Below, piece by piece: positions 35,701-45,000 of a DNA stretch of 64,000 nucleotides (position 1 is its first letter; each line of letters starts with the position of its first letter). The position numbers and the translations under genes were made by a program. This DNA is from Pycnopodia helianthoides (Eukaryota; Echinodermata; Asteroidea; Forcipulatida; Asteriidae). Location of the stretch: assembly GCA_032158295.1 (NCBI GenBank), contig CM063244.1:29390241-29454240 (forward strand), written 5' to 3'. Below the pieces are notes generated by a model. That model searched no databases. It saw only the letters and a list, made by a program, of their open reading frames with translations, and was not told the origin of the DNA.

Positions 35701-36219
35701 CTGGTGATTTGAGACGAGAAACATGGCAAAATATGTATCACATTAACCCTCTTGCTGTCTGACCATTCAATACCATTCAAGTGGTTTTGAATGATAGATA
35801 AACTATGCCAGCCTGAAATATGATACCATGAGGGAATGCATGTACACAGTACACAGTTAGTTCTGTGCACAGTTGTGCCACCGTACACAACCTTGGCAGT
35901 CGAATGGTTTCAAATGGTTGGTCAACTTACTGGAAAATGTTGCCAAGAGTCACTGACAGTAGGAGGGTTAAAGAGAAATATGAACTCTTTCCACAAGTGT
36001 ACATGTAGTCTGTTGGGGTTTGTCTATTTACAATGCAGCAGTAAATAATGTTTTTTTATGTAAGTCTGAATAACATTAGATATCTATCAAGAATCGATGA
36101 TCCTTATGGGGTATGTTTTGTTTCCCTTCACAGAGCTTGGACTTGAGGAGAAGCAGGAATTGATCGTGGCTGACATTACAGCCCCTGCAGCACTCATCTT
36201 CTCACTCTCTTACAAGTGA
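14699..36219 (+). CDS. UBA3: UBA3, NEDD8-activating enzyme E1 catalytic subunit, complete, 15 coding exons
   Basis: With NAE1, UBA3 adenylates NEDD8, captures it as a thioester and passes it to UBC12, so driving cullin neddylation. Exons: 14699-14712, 15738-15858, 16732-16812, 17102-17184, 18059-18139, 18658-18701, 19698-19762, 20200-20354, 21659-21761, 22490-22603, 23891-23981, 31131-31212, 34857-34957, 35267-35385, 36134-36219. All junctions are in phase with GT-AG introns. The product is 446 aa once one missing base in exon 8 is allowed for (human is 463). Seen: nucleotide-binding GAGGLG (60-65), [17 protein letters not shown], zinc pairs C204/C207 and C348/C351, the catalytic Cys in NFPMCTIA (C221), and the C-terminal ubiquitin-like E2-binding domain (~352-446). 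AATAAA signals follow at 36325 and 36645. Oddities: the exon 8 frame break, a minisatellite at the exon 10 donor, and a GPCR nested in intron 11. Confidence 0.97.
15738..15858 (+). CDS. UBA3: UBA3 exon 2
   Basis: TATAG acceptor. Encodes [18 protein letters not shown], then [19 protein letters not shown], matching the GRW..ERSGPFTHPDFEPS region that leads into the adenylation domain. GTAATG donor, phase 0. Confidence 0.95.
16732..16812 (+). CDS. UBA3: UBA3 exon 3: nucleotide-binding loop
   Basis: 27 codons, [20 protein letters not shown] then CEILKGL. GAGGLG is the ATP-binding loop. TATAG acceptor, GTAAGT donor. Confidence 0.97.
17102..17184 (+). CDS. UBA3: UBA3 exon 4: adenylation-domain core
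   Basis: Encodes [20 protein letters not shown] then FLFR. The [15 protein letters not shown] signature carries the Asp/Arg residues that contact ATP and Mg. Confidence 0.97.
18059..18139 (+). CDS. UBA3: UBA3 exon 5
   Basis: Encodes [19 protein letters not shown] then IPGCNVTP. The conserved GKAKA..A..F motif is present. TACAG acceptor, GTATCC donor. Confidence 0.96.
18658..18701 (+). CDS. UBA3: UBA3 exon 6
   Basis: A short 44-base exon encoding [14 protein letters not shown], matching HFNKIQDFNDTFYRQF. CTCAG acceptor, GTAAGT donor. Confidence 0.96.
19698..19762 (+). CDS. UBA3: UBA3 exon 7
   Basis: Encodes [20 protein letters not shown] then MM. The GLDSI.ARRW motif is diagnostic. Asn replaces the Cys of human IIVCGLD. 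GTAAGT donor. Confidence 0.96.
20200..20354 (+). CDS. UBA3: UBA3 exon 8 (zinc Cys pair; one base missing in this sequence)
   Basis: Starts [18 protein letters not shown], then [13 protein letters not shown], and resumes [19 protein letters not shown] in the next frame. The break is at GCCCGGTCATC, 20292-20302, where one G is missing. The exon is 155 bases, and 156 are needed for phase 0 on both sides. TATAG acceptor, GTAGGG donor. Confidence 0.93.
21659..21761 (+). CDS. UBA3: UBA3 exon 9: catalytic cysteine
   Basis: Encodes [18 protein letters not shown] then [16 protein letters not shown]. The Cys of PMCTIA is the thioester cysteine. ACCAG acceptor, GTAAGT donor. Confidence 0.97.
22490..22603 (+). 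CDS. UBA3: UBA3 exon 10
   Basis: Encodes [20 protein letters not shown], then [12 protein letters not shown]. It ends G|GTGAGA, and that donor is the first unit of the minisatellite at 22603-22745. Confidence 0.96.
22603..22745 (+). repeat. 26-bp minisatellite anchored on the UBA3 exon 10 splice donor
   Basis: Five full units and one partial unit, GGTGAGACAATCAGGGTGAG + GGAAAT. The first unit begins with the last base of exon 10 and its GTGAGA donor. Every unit therefore repeats a donor-like GTGAGA or GTGAAA, plus an inner GTGAGG. Confidence 0.95.
22795..23053. mobile_element. MITE-like element with ~45-bp inverted ends
   Basis: The left CCGACCCATTAAGCTCCACC ..TTGACCAATCACAGC is mirrored at the right by GTGATTGGTCAA.. 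GGTGGAGCTTAATGGATCGG. About 260 bp, non-coding, in UBA3 intron 10. Confidence 0.75.
23891..23981 (+). CDS. UBA3: UBA3 exon 11
   Basis: Encodes [20 protein letters not shown] then [10 protein letters not shown], matching the conserved IPAVASTNA segment. Followed by a 7.1-kb intron with the nested GPCR. Confidence 0.97.
24322..24715 (-). mobile_element. MITE family A copy 1 (TTAA-flanked)
   Basis: An inverted copy of the ~390-bp family with ends AGGAACATTACAGAATTGG / CCAATTCTGTAATGTTCCT, bounded by TTAA on both sides. Lies in UBA3 intron 11. The inner CAGTGTAAGCACTTTATGTAA block is shared with copies at 41.3, 49.9, 60.1 and 63.3 kb. Confidence 0.88.
25188..25500. mobile_element. MITE-like element with 17-bp perfect inverted ends
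   Basis: AGATCCTTGTCATTTGA at the left and TCAAATGACAAGGATCT at the right enclose ~280 bp without a recognised gene. The long minus-strand open frame inside has no recognisable domain. Confidence 0.65.
26735..26830 (-). mobile_element. tRNA-like SINE head
   Basis: On the minus strand GGTGGTCTAGTGATTAAGTC (box A region) and GGGTTCGAATCCCATCC (box B and acceptor side) resemble a tRNA. The anticodon arm is poor and the 5' and 3' acceptor strands do not pair well, so a SINE remnant is likelier than a working tRNA. Confidence 0.5.
27734..28831 (-). CDS. Class A (rhodopsin-like) GPCR, intronless, nested in UBA3 intron 11
   Basis: A 365-aa seven-transmembrane receptor, ligand unknown; plasma membrane, G-protein signalling inferred from the fold. 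The start is placed at [10 protein letters not shown] because the N-terminal tail (with an N-D-T glycosylation site) then precedes TM1 directly. The same frame is open upstream to 29113, with less plausible extra sequence. Seen in order: TM1 [10 protein letters not shown]2 [10 protein letters not shown]; Cys 3.25 in [16 protein letters not shown] in place of DRY ([12 protein letters not shown]); the ECL2 Cys (EESVCIV); a basic third loop; TM6 CWLPN; TM7 [20 protein letters not shown]. All key class A residues are present and there is no frame break, so it looks functional. It is transcribed opposite to its host gene. It resembles invertebrate peptide/orphan receptors, but I cannot name a subfamily. 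Confidence 0.9.
   Translation of the reverse strand: MIDACGNGLSVNDTFSTLHLRSLDTMEGSVMQVLGVFSAVIGTLGILGNFVVCVTICRVPDMHTVTNAILCNQAIADLLGSVILMLIFNIPSPETLPDGFTGWLYCYLWKSEAILWMFLVTSAISLMLVTLERYLAIVYPFKYQALLVCRWIPAIAVTVTWIIGIGISLCIFGLITYSEEESVCIVSLPPSSTHPLNPIVQATNFLSFIAPAWTMLFAYIHISIVLKRSARQTNSVPLSIIASRLHSGAASSNSTPTNPETKEESLLRARRNVIKTLILVCVAYFICWLPNTITLAANISGVPYGIATVFAAANSCINPLIYAIKYKRFRNALKTLLRRKSQRIMDHHQRNESMRTITTPPTRTA
30430..30790 (+). mobile_element. MITE family B copy 1 (TTAA-flanked)
   Basis: Ends TTAAAGGCCCTGTACACTAT and ..ATACCTTTAA; the interior contains ATCGCGCGCGAT. The second copy is at 50698-51041 in reverse. It shares the TTAAAGG terminal signature with family A. Confidence 0.8.
31131..31212 (+). 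CDS. UBA3: UBA3 exon 12
   Basis: Encodes [20 protein letters not shown] then YTFEAEKK, matching [30 protein letters not shown] donor. Confidence 0.97.
32479..32672. mobile_element. MITE family C, full-length copy
   Basis: Perfect long inverted ends: GGGCCCAATTTCATAGAGCT with GCTTAAGC, mirrored as GCTTAAGCAGCTCTATGAAA + TTGGGCCC. The interior holds CTGGTATCCTGCTTATTTTT in reverse. Other copies: 54654-54848, 62995-63185, and partial ones at 846-965 and 36995-37125. Confidence 0.9.
32969..33206 (+). mobile_element. MITE family D, copy upstream of UBA3 exon 13
   Basis: A TTAACCCTC..GAGGGTTAA element of ~238 bp. The inner TGACCAACCATTTGAAACCA and GGTGGCACAACTGTGCACA blocks recur in the opposite orientation at 35743-35971. 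Confidence 0.85.
34857..34957 (+). CDS. UBA3: UBA3 exon 13
   Basis: Encodes [20 protein letters not shown] then [14 protein letters not shown]. It carries the second zinc Cys-x2-Cys and enters the ubiquitin-like domain. AAAG acceptor, GTAAGT donor, phase 2. Confidence 0.95.
35267..35385 (+). CDS. UBA3: UBA3 exon 14
   Basis: Encodes [20 protein letters not shown] then [13 protein letters not shown], matching [27 protein letters not shown] acceptor; the donor is a weak GTCAGT. Confidence 0.96.
35743..35971 (-). mobile_element. MITE family D, inverted copy downstream of UBA3 exon 14
   Basis: Reverse-orientation partner of 32969-33206: TTAACCCTCTTGCTGTCTGA at the left end and AGGAGGGTTAA at the right. 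Lies in UBA3 intron 14. Confidence 0.85.
36134..36219 (+). CDS. UBA3: UBA3 exon 15 and stop
   Basis: Encodes [20 protein letters not shown] then LIFSLSYK and TGA, aligning with [25 protein letters not shown]. Confidence 0.96.
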
Positions 36220-37876
36220 ACGAAAAAAAACTTTTCTATGCATCAATATTTATTCATATAATGGTTGAAATTATGTGTGTAAGGCGACAATAATGGGTGT
36301 TGTTCTTTCTACAAAAGACAACAGAATAAACATCAGAACGACAGAGGGTTGACTGATGCTATGGAGGGGTTGTATGTGACAGACTAGAGAGTTTTGTTCA
36401 CTCTTTACAAAGAGCTTGATAATTTATGGATGATTCTGAAATGATTCTACATCATTGGTTGTGATGCTCTTAGCGACGACACCAAATCATACCCAAGATT
36501 GGAGTTTGTACCTGAGAGCTGTTATATATTGACAAGAGAACTAACTTGTGTATTGAAGCCTCACAGGCACATCACATCCATGTTTTTGGGCACAAACCTA
36601 TGTTGTACATGTAACCTGTAACGATGGACTGCTTGAACAAACTAAATAAAACTAACGCTAGGGTGGTTATTTTGCATATCTGTCCTTTCAAAAAAAAATG
36701 TTTGGTTTAAGGGATACTTTTGGTAATTGTCAAAGACTAGTATCCTCACTTGGTGTATCCCAACATATGCATAAAATAACAAATCTGTGAACATTTAGGC
36801 TCATTTGGTCAACTGTTGAGTAGACTTGTGTGCTTTCAAAAGCCTTTCTCGGATTCAAACATTCTTTTGAAAAATTACCTCTTTCTCAAAAACTACATTA
36901 CTTCAGAGGGAGTTGTTTCTCACAATGTTTTATACTATCAGCAGCTCTCAGGTGCTTCTTACCAAGTAAGTTGTTATGTTAATGCCTTTTTAAGCGATAA
37001 TAAGCAGGGTACCAGTCACAAACTATGCACACGACATGGTATTTTGGTTGGTAATTTCCAGTAAGCAAAATTTGATGTGCTAAGTAAATTTGTTGTGCTT
37101 AATGCTCAATAAAATTGAGCCCTGGAGCTCAAACAACTAATGCTGAAATTGTGGGCTATGCCCTGTGTGAGTGTCTGCTTGTTGCAAATGAGCCTTTTAA
37201 CAAAAGGGATCTGGGTTTGACTGAACAAGGACCCTTGCTTCGCTTTCATGTTCAAAACCAATTGAGACATTGCAAAAGAAACCACCAAGTCCAAGCACTG
37301 GGAGAACAAAGAGAAGTCCTTGATTTACTGGGTTGACAAAAATACACTGAGGATGGATGAAGATCTGTAAAACCAAATACTGGTCCATCAGATATTCCTA
37401 GATCTTCAACTTTTACCTTTCTGTTTACACTCTTCAAGGTGCTATCAAGCCTTGTTGATATTGTGTGATTGATGACGAGGAGGGCATTATGCATCTTCCC
37501 TTGGGTGTAGTTTGTTACAGACTTGATGGTTGGTTTAAACATTTCCACGTACACTACAGTAATTGGTTATTACAGTATGCCAATTACAACCAGGGTAGAT
37601 ATTTCAGGCACTAACACCACAGGCATTTTCTTATACTTGTACATCAACTTGTATTGTGTTATTTATTGGACTGCAGTGTAGCATGAGACCTACACTAGTA
37701 ACTTGTTAGTTGAACTTTGCATACTTATTATTTTTGTACATTAAGCCATGCGTGATATAAGAACATTGTTGCCACACCAAGACTCCCCAATGGACCCTAC
37801 TTAACTCTATATAGCTTTTCTGTGTAGTCATGACGGTGACACACCTTTGTTTCGATACCCCTGATCTGTTTTCCTA

Positions 37877-37910
37877 ATCCTAGCCCTAACTCTAACCCTA
37901 GCTTGTAGAT
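37877..37910. repeat. Short degenerate CCCTAA-like tract
   Basis: CCTAATCCTAGCCCTAACTC followed by TAACCCTAGC. It resembles about five degenerate telomere-type hexamers. A similar TAGGGTTAGGGTTGAGGGTTA tract lies at 53710-53730. Confidence 0.5.
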
Positions 37911-38345
37911 CATGAAGGGTTGTCAGAGCATACAGCAGTCACTGTCATGACCACATGCCCAAACATGGCCGACTTGGCTACTTTATTAATGGAAAATGTT
38001 CAAAAACCATAGAAAACCAGATTTTTGACTGTTACATGTGAACATGAGAACTGTTTTTGCAGCTATTCCTAGGCCATATTTGTCTCTAAACAGGGTTTAA
38101 AAGTCTTCAGACTTTGTTCAAATTCTTCAACAGATGAGGGTTTGTGATGTAACTAATATCTAAATGCTGATGAAAAACACCAGTAAAGTGTATGCCATCT
38201 TATTAAAGAAAACCATTACAATGTAGATTGATTTATGACAATAAATACAAATGTAAATTGAACCAGTTTTTTCTCACTTATTCTGAAAAATTTGCGCGAG
38301 TACATGTTGAGACTCTGGCATCTTGGTTTTCAGGAACTTTTCAGA

Positions 38346-38594
38346 AATAGATAACCAATTAGTGACTTGAAAGAATAGAACCCAGAATAAATGACCAATC
38401 AGTGACTTGAACGAATAGAAACCAGAATAGATGACCATTCAGCGACTTGAAAGAATAGAACCCAGAATAAATGACCAATCAGTGACTTGAACGAATAGAA
38501 CCCAGGAATAGATTGACCAATCAGTGACTTGAAAGAATAGAACCCAGAATAGATGACCAATCAGTGACTTGAAAGAATAGAACCCAGAATAGAT
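38346..38594. repeat. 40-bp satellite, block 1 (~6 copies)
   Basis: The unit is GATGACCAATCAGTGACTTG + AAAGAATAGAACCCAGAATA, with A/C variation at AA(A/C)GAATAG. Confidence 0.95.
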
Positions 38595-39292
38595 CTCATA
38601 CTTGTACAATCAATTTAGATGTGTTACTTATGATAAAACTGCAGTGTAGCAATGAGACTTACACAGATAACAAATAGTTAGTGACTTGCATACGTAATTA
38701 AACTTTTGTAATTACCATCGTGATTAGAACAGATGCAACACCAATAGACTGCCAATCATATAAGGACCCTACTAATGACTATATAGCTTATCTTGTAAGT
38801 AGTACATGATAGATGACACAATTCGTGACTTCGATAACCCAGAATAGTTTACCAATCTAGTGAACTTAACCATAGACATGTAGATCAATGAGGGTTGAAC
38901 AGAACAAATAAGCAATCATTTGAGCATAGACCATAATGCCAAACATGCCGACTTGGATACCTAGAATAATGGAAACATGTTGAAAAGACCATAGAAAATA
39001 CCAATCATTGATTGTACAAGTGAACATGAAAATGTTTTGCACTAATCCTAGCATATTTGCCTAAACAGTGATTGAAAATAGACTTATCAGTGACTTTGAA
39101 TCAAATCCTTAAACCCAGATAGTGTTTGTGATGTAACCTAATATCAAATGCTGATTGAAAAAAAACCAGAATAGGATGACCATCATATTAAAGAAAAACC
39201 ATTACAAGTAGATTGATTTATAAAACAAATAAATACAAATAGGCTTAAATGAACCAGATATATACCATTTATCTTGAAAAATTAGACCGAGA
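38595..39292. repeat. Blended duplicate of 37615-38335 with satellite pieces
   Basis: Colinear with the upstream unique DNA about 980 bases away (anchors: ACTGCAGTGTAGCA, CCGACTTGG, TTGTGATGTAAC, GTAGATTGATTTAT). It is riddled with small insertions of satellite words such as CAATCA, GTGACTT, AGAATAG and AACCCAGA. See finding. Confidence 0.8.
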
Positions 39293-39655
39293 AGATACCA
39301 ATCAGTGACTTGAAGACTGAACCAGATAGATGACCAATCAGTGTTGAAGATAGAACCCAGAATAGATGAACCAATCAGTGACTTGAACGAATAGAACCCA
39401 GAATAGATGACCAATCAGTGACTTGAACGAATAGAACCTAGAACAGATGACCAATCAGTGACTTGAACGAATAGAAACCAGAATAGATGACCAATCAGGA
39501 CTTGAACGAATAGAACCTAGAATAGATGACCAATCAGTGACTTGAACGAATAGAAACCCAGAATAATGACCAATCAGTGACTTGAACGAATAGAACCTAG
39601 AATAGATGACCAATCAGTGACTTAAAACGAATAGAACCTAGAATAGATGACCATG
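39293..39655. repeat. 40-bp satellite, block 2 (~9 copies)
   Basis: The same unit as block 1. The first two units are shortened (CAGTGTTGAAGATAG, GAAGACTGAACC) and the rest are regular, with ACCTAG/ACCCAG variants. Confidence 0.93.
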
Positions 39656-41334
39656 ATTTTTAAAGAGGTTGGGCCAAGCTAGAGGTCACTCTTAAAAACA
39701 AAATTTACATCCCTAAATACACCTATATCTACCAAGAAAACACTGTGACAGAGTTATAGAATGAATGGGTATTCGTTTACAACGCAGTTTCCAAGCCTCT
39801 TTTCACCCCCGCCTTCAGGCAAAATCGGAACAACAGCAGTCAGTGCCAGAAAGCTGTCTCAAAAAATTCAAAAGAATAGTGACGTCGCAGTACGTACCCC
39901 TCTGTCAAATCGGCTGTTTGTTGTTACTCATTGAGCATTGCTCAGTACAGACCATCCGGGCATTAAATACGTAAAGTGACGTCATGTTTGTTTGCTGCCC
40001 TCATTTACGGGATTTTGATAAAATAATTTAGGCGGCGGGCTAGTGAACGAAGTAAAAACTCCTGCAAATATCACTTCTTTTGTTAATGTAATGTTACAAA
40101 AGATGCAACAAATTATAGAAAGCAAGAAAACTAAAAAATAATGTCAACTTCAATCACCATGGCCCATCCTCTTTAATGAAATTGTCGTGTTGATACCAAA
40201 AACACTACACTCAATCATTCAAAACAGAAAAAATCAGGTCGCAATTTCATGGTGCTGTATCAGCAATTAAAATTACAAACAAATTTCTTAGTTTATAAGG
40301 AAAAACACGCGGGAAATCCTGTCACAATTTGTACACATGGCAAGGTATTTTATTAAGTAATAATGCCAAATGTAAGAGCTCATTGTTTTGAATACATTTG
40401 TTTGAATTATGAGACCCATTTATATAGCACCTTGTATGGGTTTACAATGCAGCACAGTCTGCAGCCTACAATCTCAGAAACACTGGGGCTGACCCCCTCT
40501 CTTATGATTGATAGGTGTACTGGGTTTATTATAGGCTTTACGTTGCATCTGAAAGGACCAAACAATTGAAGTCAAGTGTCCTGCTGAAGGACACAAGTGC
40601 CATGACTGGGACCTGAATCCACACTATGACAAAACAAGGCCTTGAGTCTGGTGCACTAGACTGCTTAGCCATGACACCCTATCAAGAAAATAAAGATACC
40701 AAAAAGGAACAACCTTTTACAGAATTCTGACCAATGTTAATGTTCTTCCCGGGTTAGCAATGAAATTTAGCTTGTATTTGGGTGTAATTACAAAAGGATT
40801 CAATGCTTAAGTGTAAACAGTATCCAGGGTTTTCCTCTTGAACAAGGAAGCGTATCGGGCTGGTATGCACGAATTGCAGTATTTTAAAAAATTAATATAT
40901 ATATATACTTTTATAGATTTAAGACGACATTCTCAGAAATTATAAAACATACCCATTGAAACTGGACAGTCAAGCTTTTAAAACCAATTATAAAAGTCAA
41001 GTAAAAACATTCCAAGGACCTCGTTTTAATTCTGAGTGCTTCGGCCAAACTTGCAAGCTTTGGATCCAGAATGACCCCCAGCTTGGAAGACTAATTGGGA
41101 AAACCCTGGTGCTATTACAATTTGCCCCTTCCTCCAAAACATGCCTTGAGTTCCATGTTCACAAAGATGTGTATCTGTGTCTTGTCTGGACGGATACTGC
41201 ACTAACACCCCCTTCTCAGGGGTCACAGGGCAAGAACATGCAAGAAACACCGGGAGAACACCTTCTCTTAACATTAAGAGTACCTACGACTATACATCCC
41301 ATCCGAAGGACGAAGCAGTAATAGTTAAAGGAAC

Positions 41335-41712
41335 ATTACAGAATTGGTAAGAAAAAAACTTGTAAAATATACTTTTTGATCAGAGATTTACATAAAACTT
41401 ACACGGTCTAATGATGATGATAGTAGAAATCATCTCTTGAAATATTTCTGTCTGAAATGCCATATTTGATGAGAAATGAATCGACTAATTTTCCGATTGG
41501 AATTTATCGCTCAGTGAGCGTTTTATTCATTTGTTGAATCTATATGATTTCGTGCAAAATGTGTAATCGGTTTTTCACTATTTTCTCCGATGGCCGATCG
41601 ATCTCAAACTTCTACAGGTTTGTCAGTTTATGTATATGGTGGATTACATAAAGTGCTTACACTGCCAGCAACTATTTTGTTAGCAAAAACCAATTCTGTA
41701 ATGTTCCTTTAA
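41335..41712 (+). mobile_element. MITE family A copy 2, inserted in a SINE
   Basis: AGGAACATTACAGAATTGG..CCAATTCTGTAATGTTCCT between two TTAA. The flanks (CCCATCCGAAGGACGAAGCA on the left, GTGTCTTGCT on the right) are the two halves of a SINE whose intact relative lies at 53130-53260. Confidence 0.92.
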
Positions 41713-41983
41713 GTGTCTTGCTAAAAAAATACAAGTGTCACAACCGGGACTCAAACCCACACTCTGCTGATCAAAAACACCAGAGCTTGAATGCGGTATG
41801 CTTGACTGCTCTGTCATTGAGCAGAAATCCATTACAAACATAAACTCAAAAGGGAAGGATCATTTTCAAATACTGAAACTATACAGGTGTATTAATTTAA
41901 AATGAAAGTCGCAGCATAAAATAATATATACACTATTATATACCATTTAATTTGTTAATAAAGATTAGCTAGTGGAGTTAGTG

Positions 41984-42048
41984 TTATTTTTTTCTGCCTT
42001 TTGTAACTGTCGTCCATCCATCGTCATCAGTTTCAGCTTTTGGAGATT
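41984..42048 (-). CDS. TSR2: TSR2 exon 6 and stop
   Basis: ESPKAETDDDGWTTVTKGRK + K and TAA. The DGWT.V..(R/K)K ending is diagnostic. TTTTAG acceptor. Confidence 0.93.
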
Positions 42049-45000
42049 CTAAAATGGAAATAAAGCAGAGAAACAGAGATTTTACATTATTGTTCATGGA
42101 CGAGAATATTCGAGGTTTAAAAAAGCAACATTGTATCACATGGAACAATTGATACGTTATAATTGTAGCTAGAATAAAATCTAGTCAACAAAACAAGTTA
42201 CATCATGGTAATATCACCATGATGTTATCAGGGATTGTAATACGTTAGTTGCAAGTTTAAAATTGTTAGCAAAAATTCAAAACTCCTGAAATACTGAATA
42301 TAAAGTTATCAACTTTACATGAAATAGCAAATACAAAATTACATTACATGAAATAGCAAATACAACATTACATGAAATAGCACATACAAAAATACATCAA
42401 AGTCAACATCAAACAACAACTTAACATTGACAAATATTATAAACAAGAAAATATTACAATAACAATTTTAAATACAAAAATATGAAATTGCATGGTGTCA
42501 TATTTCAATTGACTTCAACTGCCTGTTACGTATTGCCTTATAATAACAACAACAACAACAATAATAATAAGCAATTATTGGGCGCTTAACATTGTATTAA
42601 AACGCCTTACAATCTTACTACCCCTGTTGATTGGGCCTTAAACATTCCTTAAACCATCTCAACTCCCTTGGAGTATGCAGCACCGTATGCCAAATGGGCA
42701 CGCATGTTACATCATTCACAACAATCTCTACCCTTTCAGGTATCTACATGTATATCCATGTACTCCTAGGTGATGAGAAACAAGAATAGTTAAGTGCCTT
42801 GCCCAAGAACACAAGTGTGTCAACCAGGATTCGGCCACGACATGCTACATTAAGTTTTGGTTGAATTTGGTTGTCAATCGAATACGGAGCTTTGTGACCA
42901 CTCATTCCCGTTTGGTGATTATCGCTATTGTAATGGTCTATTACCTTTCTTGCTAGGTTGTTCTTGATTGCTGAATCCATTCTTCAATGGTGTCCCGTCA
43001 TTGGTGCTCATCTCTATATTGCCCATCATGGCATGTAAATTATGTTCATGAGGTGGTGCATCGTCTGTATCCTATAACCAGAGTCAAATTGAGGGGAAAA
43101 TGGTGAACTTCGGAGACAAAAAGAAACTAGGACATTTTAATGTTCAAAAAGATTCCTTTTCTATTGTATTGATCCCTTGCAAGCACGTCACGCACGGTGG
43201 CTGTGCCACTCTCATCAATTTGGGAGTCAACAGGTAACCATGCAAAGGTTGAATTGCCTAAACTGGTTTGATTGACAGCCTATTGTGCCACAGCACCGTG
43301 TAAACCATCACATGGTGCTATGTAAAGGAATAGGTCTCATACTTCAAAAACGTAGCTCCACAATACCTTGCAAGATAAATCATGTAATAACGTTAGAGCA
43401 CCAAAGTGAATGCCTAAACTGCCTACACGGTGTTCTGTTATGACAGCCTAATGAGCCACAGCACCGTTGTAAACCATCAAACTTCAAACGTAGCTCCACA
43501 ATACCTTGCAGATAAATCATGTATAACGTTAGAGCACCATGAGCGTCACTGAGTGAGGGATTTGAGCGCTATATAAGAAGCCATTATTAAAAATGCATGA
43601 GACTTGTACAGTGTGTTACCTCTGTATCTTGACTAGCTGCTGCTTGGCAGGAGTCTAGGCTGGCTTTAGGTGCTTCTTGTATGCTCTGTAATACCACAGC
43701 ATGGCTCCCTGATTTACACAGATCAAAATGATGACAAATCCTCTGTGATATCTAATGCAGAGATGAGAAATTTCAAACTTTTTATCTTAATTCCGAGTTC
43801 TCATGTCTGCCTGGTGAAAAAAAAGTTGTGGTTATTTTCTCAATAAAATGCGAAAAAATAATACTGTTATCTTCTCCTCTAGCACTGAGGTCACTGTTCT
43901 TAAAGTATACCTTTGGTTTTTTGGAACCGTTCGATTGCTTTATAGGTGTAGACATATACAATAACACTACCCTGTAAAAATTTAATTTCAAAAGGTGGTA
44001 GCGTTTTTGAGATATCGCCAAATATCTGGAGCTGTTATTGTTAAGTCCACCCAGGAAGGACAATCCGTAACTGGAAAACACAATCTGAGAAACGCTTTTA
44101 ATGCAGAAACATTTCTCGGATTAAAATGTTTTTGAATCTCTCTCTCTAAAACCACATTCCTTTAAAGGGAGTTGTTTCTCAAAATCTTATATATTATCAA
44201 CAGCTGCAGCTGCTTCTTACCAAATTAGTTTGTTATGGTCATTAATTATTTCAGCAATTACTAAAGGTATACCATCCCTTTAAAAGCTAATTGGAATCTA
44301 TAACTCTAGGGGTTATCAAAAGGTGGACATGCCATCATTTCAAAGTACCTTCTAAGATCTTGGTCCTAGTTTCGCACCTTTTTGTCAGCAATGACTCTCA
44401 CCCAAACTAATGGGAAAACCACACATCAATATACCTCATCATGTTGCCATTATTCAATCATAATGATGAATTGTGAATCTTGTTATACAAGACATATTAG
44501 ATTAAGCCTGGTTTATACTTCAATGTAGTGTGCAAGTAAAGCAACCTGGGCCAAGAACTATTGTTGACCATAATTTGACTAAGTTACCCTGAGCTCTGTC
44601 TAGTCAATGATGGTTGGACTACACTAGTCGACCATTTTGAACCAGCCTACTGGGCATGGTCACATTGCTGGTTATCAATAGCCGTTTTCAGAGTGGACCA
44701 GTTATCAGAAAAATTATATAGTATGTTGAGCCGTTGGTCGCATTGACATGACCTAGAATCAACGCACTTCAACTTCTGTGCGCATGCCCACGTACGTCAC
44801 TAAACAACCACTAGCTAACCATTGGTCCTTGCACGAACAATGGGAAAATAAGAGCTAGAACGCAGAGCTAGACCGCAATAGGAAAACAAAAGTCTTCAAA
44901 ACTTCCCTTTATAAGTGTTATTTTGACAATTTAAACTCATGAAAATATTTGTTAAACGTTACAGCAGAATATTCTTATAACATATTTTTGGGAGCAAGTA

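Larger units (their letters stand above)
36220..41983. other. Spacer between UBA3 and TSR2 (tail to tail)
   Basis: UBA3 3' UTR with AATAAA at 36325 and 36645. Then a dispersed repeat at 36705-36980 (relatives at 19310-19475 and 43915-44280), a family C fragment at 36995-37125, the duplicated/blended region with the 40-bp satellite (37615-39655), a repeat at 39655-40020 with TGACGTC sites, SINE-like sequence at 40560-40680, and MITE A copy 2. The AT-rich 40020-40360 is unremarkable. No gene recognised. Confidence 0.6.

Noticed and set aside
38346..39655. CRISPR-like array
   Set aside because: Units are contiguous 40-bp tandem repeats with no unique spacers, in an animal genome.
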